From NCBI RefSeq assembly GCF_025971945.1, contig NZ_JAPDHW010000013.1:23673-87672 (forward strand): a DNA stretch of 64,000 bases. Direction: 5' to 3'. Below are positions 25,020 through 34,078 of this stretch, in pieces. The notes beneath the pieces were generated by a model. That model had not been told where the DNA came from. It searched no databases and saw nothing but the letters and a program-made list of their open reading frames with translations. Position 1 is the first letter of the stretch, and every line of letters starts with the position of its first letter. The DNA comes from Chryseobacterium kimseyorum. Lineage in GTDB: Bacteria > Bacteroidota > Bacteroidia > Flavobacteriales > Weeksellaceae. The position numbers were made by a program, and so were the translations under genes.

Positions 25020-27008
25020 CTAAAAATTATATCCCTTAAAATTAGACTGCTGAATTCGGTTTGCTGAAATAGTCTCTTCAGTCAAAGGTGCAGATTCTAC
25101 CTCTACGTTGTGCATCGTGACACCCCACGCTTTGAAATCATCACTTCCGATATACTTCACAAAGTTGTATAAACTTAGGGTAATTTTCTGTTTTACCGTT
25201 AAAAGAATATCGTTGATATAGGTGTTATCAATAATCACATACTTCAAATCCGGCGGAATATTGTGCGCTCTCAGAGAAGGGTGACTGCTTCGTGAAGGAA
25301 TGGTACCTTCTGCCATCAGATCTTTCAGAACCATGTTGAAATAATCATTGATTCTGCGGTCTACTTTAAATCCTAAAAGGAAATTTACTTTATAGATAGT
25401 CCCCGGCAAGATTTCGTCGACACTGTATTTAAAAGTATAAGGATCTTCCTGATTCACAATACTTAAAATAAAATAATGATCAGCTCTCTTAGGCTGTTTT
25501 TTAATGATCGAATAAATAATTTTCGCCTCGATCTCATCATTTCTCTTTGCACGGCTTAGGTAAGCAAGGTTTGTACAGTACTTCGGAATGGTTTCATCCA
25601 GTTTCATGTCTTTGATGATAGAAACGTACTTATCAATTTTAACGAAATTAATGAAATTCGCCTTAATCATTCTGCCGTTATACCAAGCGTACATACACAC
25701 TGCGATAAATCCTCCCAATACCATGGTCAGCCATCCGCCATCCATGAATTTTATAACATTGGCATAGAAGAATCCTGATTCTAAGAAAATATAAACCATC
25801 CCAAAACCGATGATGAAAATTCTGTTGACACGGCTTCTGCTTAACCAATAGATCAATAATATCGTGGTCATTAACATCGTAATGGTGATCGTAAGACCAT
25901 AGGCAGCTTCCATTTTACCGGATTCCTTAAAGAATATTACCACTCCGAAACACAAGGCCATTAATCCCCAGTTAATCCTTGGAATATACATTTGCCCTTT
26001 GATCCCTGAAGGATATTCAATATGTTGGTTTGGCCAGAATGAGATTGACATAGCCTCGGAAAACATGGTAAACGAACCGGTAATTACCGCCTGACTGGCA
26101 ATAATTGCTGCCAAAGTTGCCAGGATTACGCCCGGTAAAACTGCCCATTCCGGCATAATTCCGAAGAAAGGATTAACTCCTGTAAAAACCTGTTTATAAT
26201 TGGTTAAAAGCCAAGCACCCTGACCTAAATAATTTAAAATCAACATTAATTTTACAAAAATCCAGCTTACTCTAATGTTTTTTGCACCACAGTGTCCTAG
26301 ATCTGAATACAGCGCCTCGGCTCCCGTTGTACAAAGGAAAACGGCTCCCATAATAACAATGGCACTTGGCGAATGGGTAATCAGATTGTAAGCGTAAACA
26401 GGATTGAATGCTTTTAAAATTTCAATATGCTCTACAATATGTACAGATCCGAAAATTCCTAATGCAAGAAACCACGTCACCATAATAGGCCCGAAAAGTT
26501 TACCGATAGATGCCGTACCAAATTGCTGAACGACAAATACAATAAATAAAATAAAAATAGTAATAACGACAACCGGAGTTTCGGGATTGTAAATTTTTAG
26601 ACCTTCAATGGCAGACATTACAGTCAGAGACGGCGTAATAACACTATCGGCAACTAAGGTTGAAGCACCAATGATAGCGACGACGTATAGCCACTTTTTC
26701 TTGAGTTTTTTGACGAGTGAATAAAGAGCTAAAATCCCACCTTCACCTTTGTTGTCAGCCCGTAATGCAATAATAACATACTTGATGGTGGTTTGCAGGG
26801 TAAGCGTCCAGATAATACACGAGATCGCGCCTTCGATATAAGCATCAAAAGGCATCGTAGAATCTTTGCTTGCATTCACAATCGCTTTCATTACGTAAAG
26901 CGGTGAGGTACCGATATCACCGAAAACAATTCCCAGTGAAACAAGAACTCCCACAAATGAAAGTTTTTTCAGGTCTATATGATGACCTCCTTCTGTAACT
27001 TCTGCCAT
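25020..27008 (-). CDS. kup: KUP/HAK/KT potassium uptake protein
   Basis: 662 aa, normal length. Twelve membrane helices; the diagnostic 'GDIGTSPLY' is at residues 30-38, then 'RADNKGEGGILALYSLV' and 'VADSVITPSLTVMSA'. A C-terminal cytoplasmic domain of about 200 residues follows. It imports potassium with protons. Single gene with promoter element TACATTTG at 27032-27039. Confidence 0.95.
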   Translation of the reverse strand: MAEVTEGGHHIDLKKLSFVGVLVSLGIVFGDIGTSPLYVMKAIVNASKDSTMPFDAYIEGAISCIIWTLTLQTTIKYVIIALRADNKGEGGILALYSLVKKLKKKWLYVVAIIGASTLVADSVITPSLTVMSAIEGLKIYNPETPVVVITIFILFIVFVVQQFGTASIGKLFGPIMVTWFLALGIFGSVHIVEHIEILKAFNPVYAYNLITHSPSAIVIMGAVFLCTTGAEALYSDLGHCGAKNIRVSWIFVKLMLILNYLGQGAWLLTNYKQVFTGVNPFFGIMPEWAVLPGVILATLAAIIASQAVITGSFTMFSEAMSISFWPNQHIEYPSGIKGQMYIPRINWGLMALCFGVVIFFKESGKMEAAYGLTITITMLMTTILLIYWLSRSRVNRIFIIGFGMVYIFLESGFFYANVIKFMDGGWLTMVLGGFIAVCMYAWYNGRMIKANFINFVKIDKYVSIIKDMKLDETIPKYCTNLAYLSRAKRNDEIEAKIIYSIIKKQPKRADHYFILSIVNQEDPYTFKYSVDEILPGTIYKVNFLLGFKVDRRINDYFNMVLKDLMAEGTIPSRSSHPSLRAHNIPPDLKYVIIDNTYINDILLTVKQKITLSLYNFVKYIGSDDFKAWGVTMHNVEVESAPLTEETISANRIQQSNFKGYNF

Positions 27009-27031
27009 GTCAGCTAATTATTTTGAAAGCG

Positions 27032-27039
27032 CAAATGTA
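27032..27039 (-). promoter_or_regulatory. Promoter -7 element of kup
   Basis: TACATTTG on the minus strand, 23 bases before the kup ATG. Confidence 0.55.
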
Positions 27040-27086
27040 TACTAAATTTATGACCCTCAGCTCAAATAGTGATACATTGTATAAAT

Positions 27087-27115
27087 GAAAAAACTTCCTT
27101 TCGGAAGTTTTTTTC
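27087..27115 (-). terminator. Intrinsic terminator of pdhB
   Basis: AACTTCC pairs with GGAAGTT, loop TTTC, T6 on the minus strand. It begins in the pdhB stop codon. Confidence 0.85.
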
Positions 27116-28098
27116 TATGATTTAACGTACATTGCTTTTTTAATTTCCTCTTTCACTTTTTCAAGTTTCGGGAACCAATCTGCAAATAATGCTGCTGAAT
27201 AAGGTGCAGGAGCATCCGGAGTCGTAATTCTCTTAATTGGAGCATCTAAATAATCAAATGCTTTTTGCTGTACCATATAAGTAATCTCTGAAGATACTGA
27301 ACCAAATGGCCAAGCTTCTTCTAAAATAACCAATCTGTTTGTTTTCTTTACTGAAGCTAAAACGGTATCGAAATCTAAAGGACGAACTGTTCTTAAGTCG
27401 ATTACCTCAACAGAAATACCTTCTTTAGCTAAATCTTCAGCTGCCTGAATTGCTAATTTCATAATCTTTCCGAAAGAAACCAAAGTTACATCTGTACCTT
27501 CTTTTTTGATATCCGCTTTTCCTATTGGTAAGTAATATTCTTCTTCAGGAATTTCCATTTTATCTCCATACATCTGCTCAGATTCCATGAAGATTACAGG
27601 ATCATTATCCTGAATTGCAGTTTTCAATAACCCTTTCGCATCATAAGGATTTGAAGGAACTACTACTTTAAGACCAGGAATGTTTGCATACCAGTTTTCA
27701 AAAGCCTGAGAGTGTGTTGCTCCCAGCTGACCTGCAGAAGCTGTAGGACCACGGAAAACAATCGGACAGTTCCACTGACCACCACTCATCTGACGGATTT
27801 TTGCAGCATTGTTGATGATCTGATCGATCCCAACAAGGGCAAAGTTGAACGTCATATATTCTACAATTGGTCTGTTACCATTCATTGCAGCACCCACAGC
27901 GATCCCTGTAAAACCAAGTTCAGCAATAGGTGTATCGATTACACGTTTAGCACCAAACTCATCCAACATTCCTTTAGAAGCTTTGTAAGCACCGTTGTAT
28001 TCTGCTACTTCTTCTCCCATTAGAAAAATGGATTCGTCTTTACGCATTTCCTCGCTCATTGCCTGCGCAATCACTTCACGAAAAGTATATTCTGCCAT
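27115..28098 (-). CDS. pdhB: Pyruvate dehydrogenase E1 component subunit beta
   Basis: 327 aa. 'AYKASKGMLDEFGAKRVIDTPIAELGFTGIAVGAAMNG' and 'PIVFRGPTASAGQLGATHSQ' are the conserved blocks of E1-beta of 2-oxoacid dehydrogenases; 'SVEVIDLRTVRPLDFDTV' opens the C-terminal transketolase domain. With E1-alpha it decarboxylates pyruvate using thiamine diphosphate. The alpha subunit and E2 gene are not in this window, so the complex genes are dispersed. Promoter at 28122-28129. Confidence 0.93.
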   Translation of the reverse strand: MAEYTFREVIAQAMSEEMRKDESIFLMGEEVAEYNGAYKASKGMLDEFGAKRVIDTPIAELGFTGIAVGAAMNGNRPIVEYMTFNFALVGIDQIINNAAKIRQMSGGQWNCPIVFRGPTASAGQLGATHSQAFENWYANIPGLKVVVPSNPYDAKGLLKTAIQDNDPVIFMESEQMYGDKMEIPEEEYYLPIGKADIKKEGTDVTLVSFGKIMKLAIQAAEDLAKEGISVEVIDLRTVRPLDFDTVLASVKKTNRLVILEEAWPFGSVSSEITYMVQQKAFDYLDAPIKRITTPDAPAPYSAALFADWFPKLEKVKEEIKKAMYVKS

Positions 28099-28121
28099 AT
28101 TTATTTGAAAAATTTAGAGTA

Positions 28122-28129
28122 CAAAAATA
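28122..28129 (-). promoter_or_regulatory. Promoter -7 element of pdhB
   Basis: TATTTTTG on the minus strand, 23 bases before the ATG. Confidence 0.55.
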
Positions 28130-28153
28130 GTAATTATTTATTATTTACATCAT

Positions 28154-28180
28154 AAAAAAGACAACTCATTGCTGAGTTGC
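28154..28180 (-). terminator. Intrinsic terminator
   Basis: CAACTCA (28162-28168) pairs with TGAGTTG (28173-28179), with T6 on the minus strand. It ends the DUF2147 gene. Confidence 0.8.
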
Positions 28181-28207
28181 CCAATATTTAATATTATTTT
28201 AAATTGA

Positions 28208-28627
28208 TTAGTTAACTTTCTGCCAAACCTGAGTTCTGCCTAAAAGAGAAACTCCCATATAACCTCTTACATTCAGCTTATCACCAGATCTTGTGATGGT
28301 ACATTTGTAAGTTTTACCGGTTTTAGGATCTGTAATGGTTCCGTCAGTAAATTCATCGCCGTCTTTCACCAAGCCTCTGATGATTTCCATCCCCATAATT
28401 GGCTTTCCTTTACGGTCATCTTTACAGCCTACGCAATTTGGATTTGCCGGTCTGATTAATAACTGAGAAACTTTACCGTAGTATTTACCATCAGATTTTT
28501 TCCAGATTTCAACAATAGATTTTGCCTGTTTTGTTTCGTCATCAATGGTTTTCCATTTTCCTTCGATTTGTGCAAATGACATCACGCTGAATAGAGAAAG
28601 TACGAATGTTGCTAATAATTTTTTCAT
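28208..28627 (-). CDS. DUF2147 domain-containing secreted protein
   Basis: 139 aa with signal peptide (LATFVLSLFSVMSFAQ). The mature protein opens 'IEGKWKTIDDETKQAKSIVEIW' and has 'YGKVSQLL', 'CVGCKDDRKGKPIMGMEII' and 'ITDPKTGKTYKCTI', the DUF2147 pattern. Periplasmic lipocalin-like beta proteins of unknown ligand. Normal length. Own terminator. Confidence 0.88.
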   Translation of the reverse strand: MKKLLATFVLSLFSVMSFAQIEGKWKTIDDETKQAKSIVEIWKKSDGKYYGKVSQLLIRPANPNCVGCKDDRKGKPIMGMEIIRGLVKDGDEFTDGTITDPKTGKTYKCTITRSGDKLNVRGYMGVSLLGRTQVWQKVN

Positions 28628-28855
28628 AAGTAGATTTTTATTTATTTTTTGACATCTGAAATCACTGTACTTTAAAAGTATTTTAAACTTATTAAGTCCC
28701 GCGATTTTATATTATATAAGTTTAATTTTATTTATAGATTGTTTAAATGTTGATTAGTTAAAAATAGAAATAATTTTTAAAAATGCAAGAATTTTTATTA
28801 TCCAAAGCATAGATATTAGTCTGAGGACTGATTTGAAGAGTTGGCGACCTTTAAA

Positions 28856-30784
28856 TTAATTAAGCTTTCTATTCATCACCCTGTTCATATAATCCTGATA
28901 CCAGGCTTTTGCAATAAGTTTTCCTTTTTCGGTTTCAGGAGTTTTCACTTTGTCGATTACATTATTTTCGAAGCCCAAATCATTTTTATCATAGATTCCA
29001 ATAATTTCTTTACCGTCGAAGCGATAAATATAGTTTCCGATAATGAACTGCTCCGAAGAACCGTCAGAATTAACGATCAGTGGAGAATACTTTTTTTCAC
29101 TCACCAGACTTCTTCCCCAGCTTCTTATCTGCCTGTTGTAGCCGATTAAATCTGCTAATGTCGGATAAATATCAATCTGCTGTGCAACTTCATTATTCAC
29201 ACCTTTTAAATTTAATTGAGGATTCGGAGAATAAAAAATCAACGGCACGGCAAAGCGGTTCATGGCTTTCTCATACTCCGGATAATAAATCTGGTTGGGA
29301 TGATCTCCTGTGAAAACAAATATCGTATTATTGAACCAGGGTTGCTTTTTAGCTGTTTCAAAATATTTTTTAATTGAATAATCGGTGTACTGCATCGGTT
29401 CATGCATCTCAATATTTCCTTTTTTAAATTTTCCATTATATTTCGCAGGAATTTTGAAAGGATGATGCGAAGAAGCCGTAAATACCGTTGCCATGAAGGG
29501 TTTCGTTTTTCCTACATTTTTAGCAAAGTACTGAAGAAACGGATCGTCCCAGATTGCCCACATTCCATCGAAATCTTCGTTGTGATTGTACTCGTCTTTC
29601 CCAAAATAGTGTTTGAAACCCAAAATATTTCCGAAGCCCAAAAACCCCATTGATCCATTCGGTGCACCATGATAAAACGATGTATCGTAACCCATTTCGT
29701 TGCAAACCGAAACGATCGACTGAATTTTCTGGTTAGAATATGGCGAACTGGTAAAAGCATCCGTTAAACTCGGAATTCCCGCCAATATACTGCTCATCCC
29801 ATGAATCGACTGTCTACCGTTGGCAAAAGTGTTCGGAAAAATCAGACTTTCGTTGGCTAAACTGTCGATAAAAGGAGTGTAAGAAACATAATCTTTAATG
29901 TTTTTATCTTTATTAAAAGCACCGGAATATTCCCGGCCGAAAGATTCTACAATAAAAATTACAATATTAGGTTTATCCGGAACCTGTCTGTCATAGATTT
30001 TATAAGGCTCAATATTTTCAGTGATAAATTTCTCATCAACAAAATGTACCTCTTTGAAATTATTGCTTCCCAACGTTCTGAAAAACGAAAAAGTACTGTT
30101 CAGAACAACATTGCCCTGAAGCGGAGTTTTTACAAATTTGTTGGCATCAACAAGGTTAATCGGCCGCGTACTGTGTTTGAAATCACCACGGATTCCTCCT
30201 ACGATTAATACTGCGGAAAGGCAAATCGTCAGCACAGAAAGAATAAAATATGGAATGAGTTTCGCCGGCTTTCTTTCCTCAACTTTAAATCTTTTATACA
30301 GAAAAACCCACAACACCATCAATGCAATGAACCAAAAAATCACAAATGGATGTTCTTTGGTAGAAACTGTAAACACTTTTAAAATATTGGTTTCATGTTT
30401 TGCGACCTGAAAAGCGGCAGAAGTCAGTCTGGTCTGAGAAAATTTGTAATAAATAAAATCTCCGAAATTCATCATATATGCAATTCCGTTGGTGATAAAG
30501 TACAGCCAGAAAAGAATTTTCTGGTAAACTTTTTTCGTATTAACAATAACCGGAATTAAGCTCAACAGAATAAACAGTGAGTTGACATACAAAATAGCAG
30601 TAAGGTCAAACGCAATCCCATGGAAAGCCAGACTCAGGTAATCAGCAACACCATCTATTTTTATTAAATCTTTATTAAAAAACCAAAACAGAAATCTGGC
30701 AAACTGATAAAAAACAAAAGCCAAAAAAATCCTGTAACATAAAATCAGGACTTCCTGCTTTCTAAATTCTTTAAAAAAATTCAT
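28856..30784 (-). CDS. LTA synthase family sulfatase-fold protein
   Basis: 642 aa from the ATG at 30784; a TTG nine codons upstream is less likely. Five N-terminal membrane helices, then an extracytoplasmic alkaline phosphatase/sulfatase domain: 'FIVESFGREY' (metal Glu), 'FANGRQSIHGMSSILAGIP' (nucleophile region, Ser in place of Thr), 'FYHGAPNGSMG' and 'FTGDHPN'. Gram-negatives make no lipoteichoic acid, so a phosphoglycerol or phosphoethanolamine transferase role is more likely. Confidence 0.85.
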   Translation of the reverse strand: MNFFKEFRKQEVLILCYRIFLAFVFYQFARFLFWFFNKDLIKIDGVADYLSLAFHGIAFDLTAILYVNSLFILLSLIPVIVNTKKVYQKILFWLYFITNGIAYMMNFGDFIYYKFSQTRLTSAAFQVAKHETNILKVFTVSTKEHPFVIFWFIALMVLWVFLYKRFKVEERKPAKLIPYFILSVLTICLSAVLIVGGIRGDFKHSTRPINLVDANKFVKTPLQGNVVLNSTFSFFRTLGSNNFKEVHFVDEKFITENIEPYKIYDRQVPDKPNIVIFIVESFGREYSGAFNKDKNIKDYVSYTPFIDSLANESLIFPNTFANGRQSIHGMSSILAGIPSLTDAFTSSPYSNQKIQSIVSVCNEMGYDTSFYHGAPNGSMGFLGFGNILGFKHYFGKDEYNHNEDFDGMWAIWDDPFLQYFAKNVGKTKPFMATVFTASSHHPFKIPAKYNGKFKKGNIEMHEPMQYTDYSIKKYFETAKKQPWFNNTIFVFTGDHPNQIYYPEYEKAMNRFAVPLIFYSPNPQLNLKGVNNEVAQQIDIYPTLADLIGYNRQIRSWGRSLVSEKKYSPLIVNSDGSSEQFIIGNYIYRFDGKEIIGIYDKNDLGFENNVIDKVKTPETEKGKLIAKAWYQDYMNRVMNRKLN

Positions 30785-31091
30785 TTTAGGTATTGATGTT
30801 TTTTTATTCAAAATATTTAGAGCCTTTTCAAAGTCTTTTAAAACAAAAAAAAGTCAAAACAGTTTATTAAGAGATATGAGAATGCTTTGAGGCTCAAAAA
30901 AGGAAGTCTTTGCTATAAACCTTTTTTGAAGTTTAAAGAGATTTTCCCTTCACTATTTTCTTTTGCGACTTTTGTGGTTTATTATTTTTCAGTGCTTTTA
31001 ACGAGGCTTTATTGGTCTGCAAATTTAAGTTAAATTCACAGTATTGTAATTTTTAGTTCATATTAATTAAGGTTAAAATTTTTAAAAAATG
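30785..31091. other. Divergent intergenic region
   Basis: About 300 bases between the sulfatase-fold gene and pssA. AT-rich, no gene and no structured element beyond the pssA promoter at its right end. A decayed inverted pattern at about 30884-30930 (CTTTGAGG, CCTTTTTTGAAG) is too weak to call. Confidence 0.5.
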
Positions 31092-31099
31092 TAATTTTG
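31092..31099 (+). promoter_or_regulatory. Promoter -7 element of pssA
   Basis: TAATTTTG with 5 bases between it and the pssA ATG at 31105, predicting a leaderless or nearly leaderless mRNA. Confidence 0.55.
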
Positions 31100-31104
31100 C
31101 TTTC

Positions 31105-31833
31105 ATGAATTTCATTAAAAACAATCTGGCAAATGCCATTACTCTTGGGAATTTATTTTCAGGCTGCGTCGGAGCTGTCCATTTACTTAATGGCGATTAT
31201 CAGACGACTGCGATCTGTATTATCCTGTCATTGATACTTGATTTTTTCGACGGATTTGTTGCGAGAGCTTTAAAAGCCAATTCCAATTTAGGAACACAAC
31301 TGGATTCTTTGGCGGATATGGTAAGTTTTGGTTTCATTCCGGGTCTTGCGATGTTTAAAATGCTAGAACCTTTCGGGAATGAACTTTTAGGGATGCAGCT
31401 TCCTTTCGAAATCAAGTATTTTGGATTTCTGATTACGCTTTTCTCATGTTTAAGACTGGCAATTTTTAATCTGGATGAAGATCAGAAATATTATTTTAAA
31501 GGTTTAAATACGCCGAGTAATACAATTTTGATTTTTGGAATTTATTACGTTATTCAAACTCTACAATCAGGAAATCAGTTTGGAACACTAAGCATCAATT
31601 TTAGCGTTGAAATTTTGTTACTTTTAACTGTAATTTCTTCCTGGCTTCTAATTTCACCAATTAAAATGATTGCCATGAAATTCAAATCAATGAAACTACA
31701 GGATAACTATCCAAAAATAGCACTATTGATTGGCGTAATTCTTATTTTAATTATATTCAAAACTGTCGGTATTCCTCTGGTGATTTTATATTACATTTTA
31801 ATTTCAATGATCTTTCAAAAACAATTAAAGTAG
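31105..31833 (+). CDS. pssA: CDP-diacylglycerol-serine O-phosphatidyltransferase
   Basis: 242 aa membrane protein with about seven helices. The CDP-alcohol phosphotransferase motif is complete: D49-G50-x2-A53-R54-x8-G63-x3-D67-x3-D71. 'NAITLGNLFSGCVG' at the start and the overall length fit phosphatidylserine synthases of the PssA type. It makes phosphatidylserine, the precursor of phosphatidylethanolamine. Substrate specificity (serine over other alcohols) is inferred from similarity of the N-terminus. Confidence 0.85.
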   Translation: MNFIKNNLANAITLGNLFSGCVGAVHLLNGDYQTTAICIILSLILDFFDGFVARALKANSNLGTQLDSLADMVSFGFIPGLAMFKMLEPFGNELLGMQLPFEIKYFGFLITLFSCLRLAIFNLDEDQKYYFKGLNTPSNTILIFGIYYVIQTLQSGNQFGTLSINFSVEILLLLTVISSWLLISPIKMIAMKFKSMKLQDNYPKIALLIGVILILIIFKTVGIPLVILYYILISMIFQKQLK

Positions 31834-31938
31834 AAAACTGGAAGTTTTCCCATTTTCAAATTAACACATTTCAAACTATAAAATAAACATAGGTGAAAAA
31901 GCCAGAAGCCAATCGCCAGCAACAAAAAGCAATTTAAA

Positions 31939-32703
31939 ATGAACTTAAAACTCCATAAACCTCTCTGTATCTTCGATCTTGAAACAACCGGAATCAACGT
32001 CGGGAAAGACCGAATCGTTGAAATCTGTATTTTAAAAGTAAATCCTGATTCTTCAAGAGAAAGCAAAACCTGGCGTGTAAATCCTGAAATGTCCATTCCT
32101 TTACAATCCAGTGAAGTTCACGGAATTTATGATGAAGACGTGAAAGACGCTCCAACTTTTAAAGAAATTGCCTCTAAAGTGGTAGAAATGATTTCTGGCG
32201 CAGATTTGGGTGGTTTTAATTCTAACCGATTTGATGTTCCGTTATTGGCGGAAGAATTGCTCCGTGCAGATTTCGATTTTGATTTGAGTAAATTCAAATT
32301 AGTCGATGCACAGACTATCTACCATAAAATGGAACCTCGAAATCTGGGTGCAGCCTATCAGTTTTACTGTGGGAAAAATTTAGAAAATGCACATTCGGCG
32401 GAAGCTGATGTTTTGGCAACTTTCGAAGTTTTAGATGCCCAGGTTGGTAAATATGATGATGTTCCGAAAGAGATTAATGCCTTAAGTGAATTCAGTTTTC
32501 ATAATAAGAATGCTGATTTGGCAGGTTTTATCGGATTTAATGATAAAAATATCGAGGTTTTCAACTTCGGAAAATATAAAGGTCAGGGTGTGAAAGATGT
32601 TTTCAAAAAAGACCTTGGGTATTACGGATGGCTTCAGAATGCTGATTTTCCGCTATACACGAAGAAAGTCTTCACCAAAATTCAACTGTCAAGTAAATTT
32701 TAA
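31939..32703 (+). CDS. 3'-5' exonuclease, DnaQ/DEDDh type
   Basis: 254 aa. Exonuclease domain with the DEDDh residues: 'IFDLETTG' (D13, E15), 'GFNSNRFDVPLLAEEL' (Asp) and 'HSAEADVLAT' (His and Asp). The C-terminal part 'VFNFGKYKGQGVKDVF...YYGWLQNADFP' is a short add-on (DUF3820-like) common in flavobacterial homologues. It should trim 3' ends of DNA. It is separate from DNA polymerase III genes; followed at 3 bases by a DUF2007 gene. Confidence 0.88.
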   Translation: MNLKLHKPLCIFDLETTGINVGKDRIVEICILKVNPDSSRESKTWRVNPEMSIPLQSSEVHGIYDEDVKDAPTFKEIASKVVEMISGADLGGFNSNRFDVPLLAEELLRADFDFDLSKFKLVDAQTIYHKMEPRNLGAAYQFYCGKNLENAHSAEADVLATFEVLDAQVGKYDDVPKEINALSEFSFHNKNADLAGFIGFNDKNIEVFNFGKYKGQGVKDVFKKDLGYYGWLQNADFPLYTKKVFTKIQLSSKF

Positions 32704-32706
32704 ATT

Positions 32707-33108
32707 ATGAATGATTTAGTTAAGTTCAAATTTTACGAAACCGCTCTCGAAGCCAACAGAGATAAACAGATCTTAGCTGAAAACGACATTCAGAGTTTCA
32801 TTGCCAACGAGCAGACCATTCAGTCAGACTGGCTTTTATCTCAAGCATTGGGCGGAATTCAACTGCAGGTTTTTGAGAATGATTTTAAAACCGCCGAGAA
32901 AATTCTTATTGATTATCATGAAAACAATAAGTTCTCTCTGAAAGTTGAACACACCGTTGAAAATCCGAAGTTTGATTTTGTCTGCCCGAAATGTGGCTCG
33001 AATCATATTTATAAAGATGACAGCTCGACGAGTTTCTTTGGGATTTCTCTGCTTTCAAGCGATAAATACGTTTGTTATTACTGTGAGAACGAGTTTACGC
33101 ATGAGTAA
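32707..33108 (+). CDS. DUF2007 domain protein with zinc ribbon
   Basis: 133 aa. N-terminal DUF2007 domain ('KFKFYETALEANRDKQILAENDIQSFI', 'GGIQLQVFENDFKTAEKIL'), named 'putative signal transducing protein', then a C-terminal zinc ribbon with CPKCGS and CYYCEN. It starts 3 bases after the exonuclease stop and must be co-transcribed. Function not known. Confidence 0.88.
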   Translation: MNDLVKFKFYETALEANRDKQILAENDIQSFIANEQTIQSDWLLSQALGGIQLQVFENDFKTAEKILIDYHENNKFSLKVEHTVENPKFDFVCPKCGSNHIYKDDSSTSFFGISLLSSDKYVCYYCENEFTHE

Positions 33109-33121
33109 GTAAAACATACTT

Positions 33122-33183
33122 TGTCATTCTGAAAGAATCTAAATAGTGTTTTAAATATACGCTCAGATTCCTACGGAATGATA
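33122..33183. repeat. REP-like inverted repeat
   Basis: TGTCATTCTGAAAGAATCT (33122-33140) is the imperfect complement of AGATTCCTACGGAATGATA (33165-33183), 15 of 19 positions. The TGTCATTCTGA...GAATCT theme is frequent between genes in flavobacterial genomes. Confidence 0.6.
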
Positions 33184-33224
33184 AACTTGAATGGTTATTC
33201 ACAAATGTGAAAATAACAGACAAA

Positions 33225-33330
33225 ACCCCTAGCCCAGATCGCAACGGCATCCTTTTTTGTTGAGGACAGAGCGAAGCGGAGGCCTTCCCAAAAAAGATAT
33301 AGTGGAGAGCTGGAAATAGCTCCTAAAAAT
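33225..33330. repeat. Structured intergenic element of flavobacterial type
   Basis: Begins with CCCCTAGCCCAGATCGCAAC, then CATCCTTTTTTG and CAAAAAAGATAT, which pair around about 29 bases, and ends with a small hairpin (GAGCT 33307-33311 with AGCTC 33318-33322). I recall near-identical ~100-base elements in many Flavobacterium and Chryseobacterium intergenic regions. It may be a mobile miniature element or a conserved RNA; I cannot decide. Confidence 0.55.
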
Positions 33331-33408
33331 AATAATGCTCAATAAATTGTTCCCAGGTATTTCAGTTAATATTTCTGAATTACCATCGACAAAAATAAAA
33401 ATATAACA

Positions 33409-34014
33409 ATGAAAATAATCTGCATCGGAAGAAATTACAGTGAACACGCAAAAGAGCTGGGTAACGCCATCCCAGACAAGCCTGTAATTTTTATGAAACC
33501 TGACACTGCGGTTTTGAAAGGAAATGACTTTTATATTCCGGAATTTTCCAATGACGTTCATTACGAACTGGAAATTGTGGTGAAAATCTCAAAAGGTGGA
33601 AAGTACATTCAGAAAGAAGCAGCGAACAAACATTACGAAGAAATTGGTTTGGGAATCGATTTTACTGCAAGAGATTTGCAAAGCGATTTAAAATCTAAAG
33701 GTCTTCCGTGGGAACTGGCAAAAGGTTTCGACGGTTCTGCTGTGGTAGGAAACTTCTTCAGAAAGGAAAATTTTGACCTTAAAAATCTTCAGTTTTCATT
33801 ATTAAAAAACAAAGAAAAAGTACAGCACGGAAATTCAAAAGATATGATGTTCAAGATTGATGATATCATCGCATTCGTATCTCAGTATTTCACGTTAAGA
33901 GTTGGTGATTTGATTTTCACCGGAACTCCTGAAGGGGTAGGAAAAGTTTATGAAAATGATATTCTGGAGGCTTATCTTGAGGAAGAAAAGGCTTTAGATA
34001 TTCGAATATTATAA
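33409..34014 (+). CDS. Fumarylacetoacetate hydrolase family protein
   Basis: 201 aa, the short form of the FAH family. 'MKIICIGRNYSEHAKELGN', 'VIFMKPDTAVLKG', 'DVHYELEIVVKISKGG', 'GIDFTARDLQSDLKSKGLPWELAKGFDGSAVVG' and 'DLIFTGTPEGVGKV' hold the metal-binding Glu and Asp residues. These enzymes hydrolyse or decarboxylate small dioxo acids such as acylpyruvates or oxaloacetate; the exact substrate is unknown. Confidence 0.9.
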   Translation: MKIICIGRNYSEHAKELGNAIPDKPVIFMKPDTAVLKGNDFYIPEFSNDVHYELEIVVKISKGGKYIQKEAANKHYEEIGLGIDFTARDLQSDLKSKGLPWELAKGFDGSAVVGNFFRKENFDLKNLQFSLLKNKEKVQHGNSKDMMFKIDDIIAFVSQYFTLRVGDLIFTGTPEGVGKVYENDILEAYLEEEKALDIRIL

Positions 34015-34078
34015 ATTTTTAACAGTTTTTTTTTATATTATTTTCATATCTTTAAAAGACAAATTAAAATATAAAAAT

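Larger units (their letters stand above)
33109..33408. other. Intergenic region with two repeat elements
   Basis: 300 bases without a gene. It contains an inverted repeat (33122-33183) and a separate structured element (33225-33330). A frame on the minus strand at 33229-33561 is a shadow through these repeats. Confidence 0.6.

Noticed and set aside
28856..30784. True lipoteichoic acid synthase
   Set aside because: The fold matches, but all other signs point to a Gram-negative cell; a different phosphotransferase role is more probable.
33229..33561. 110-codon minus-strand frame
   Set aside because: Runs through the structured repeat and antisense to the FAH gene; a shadow.
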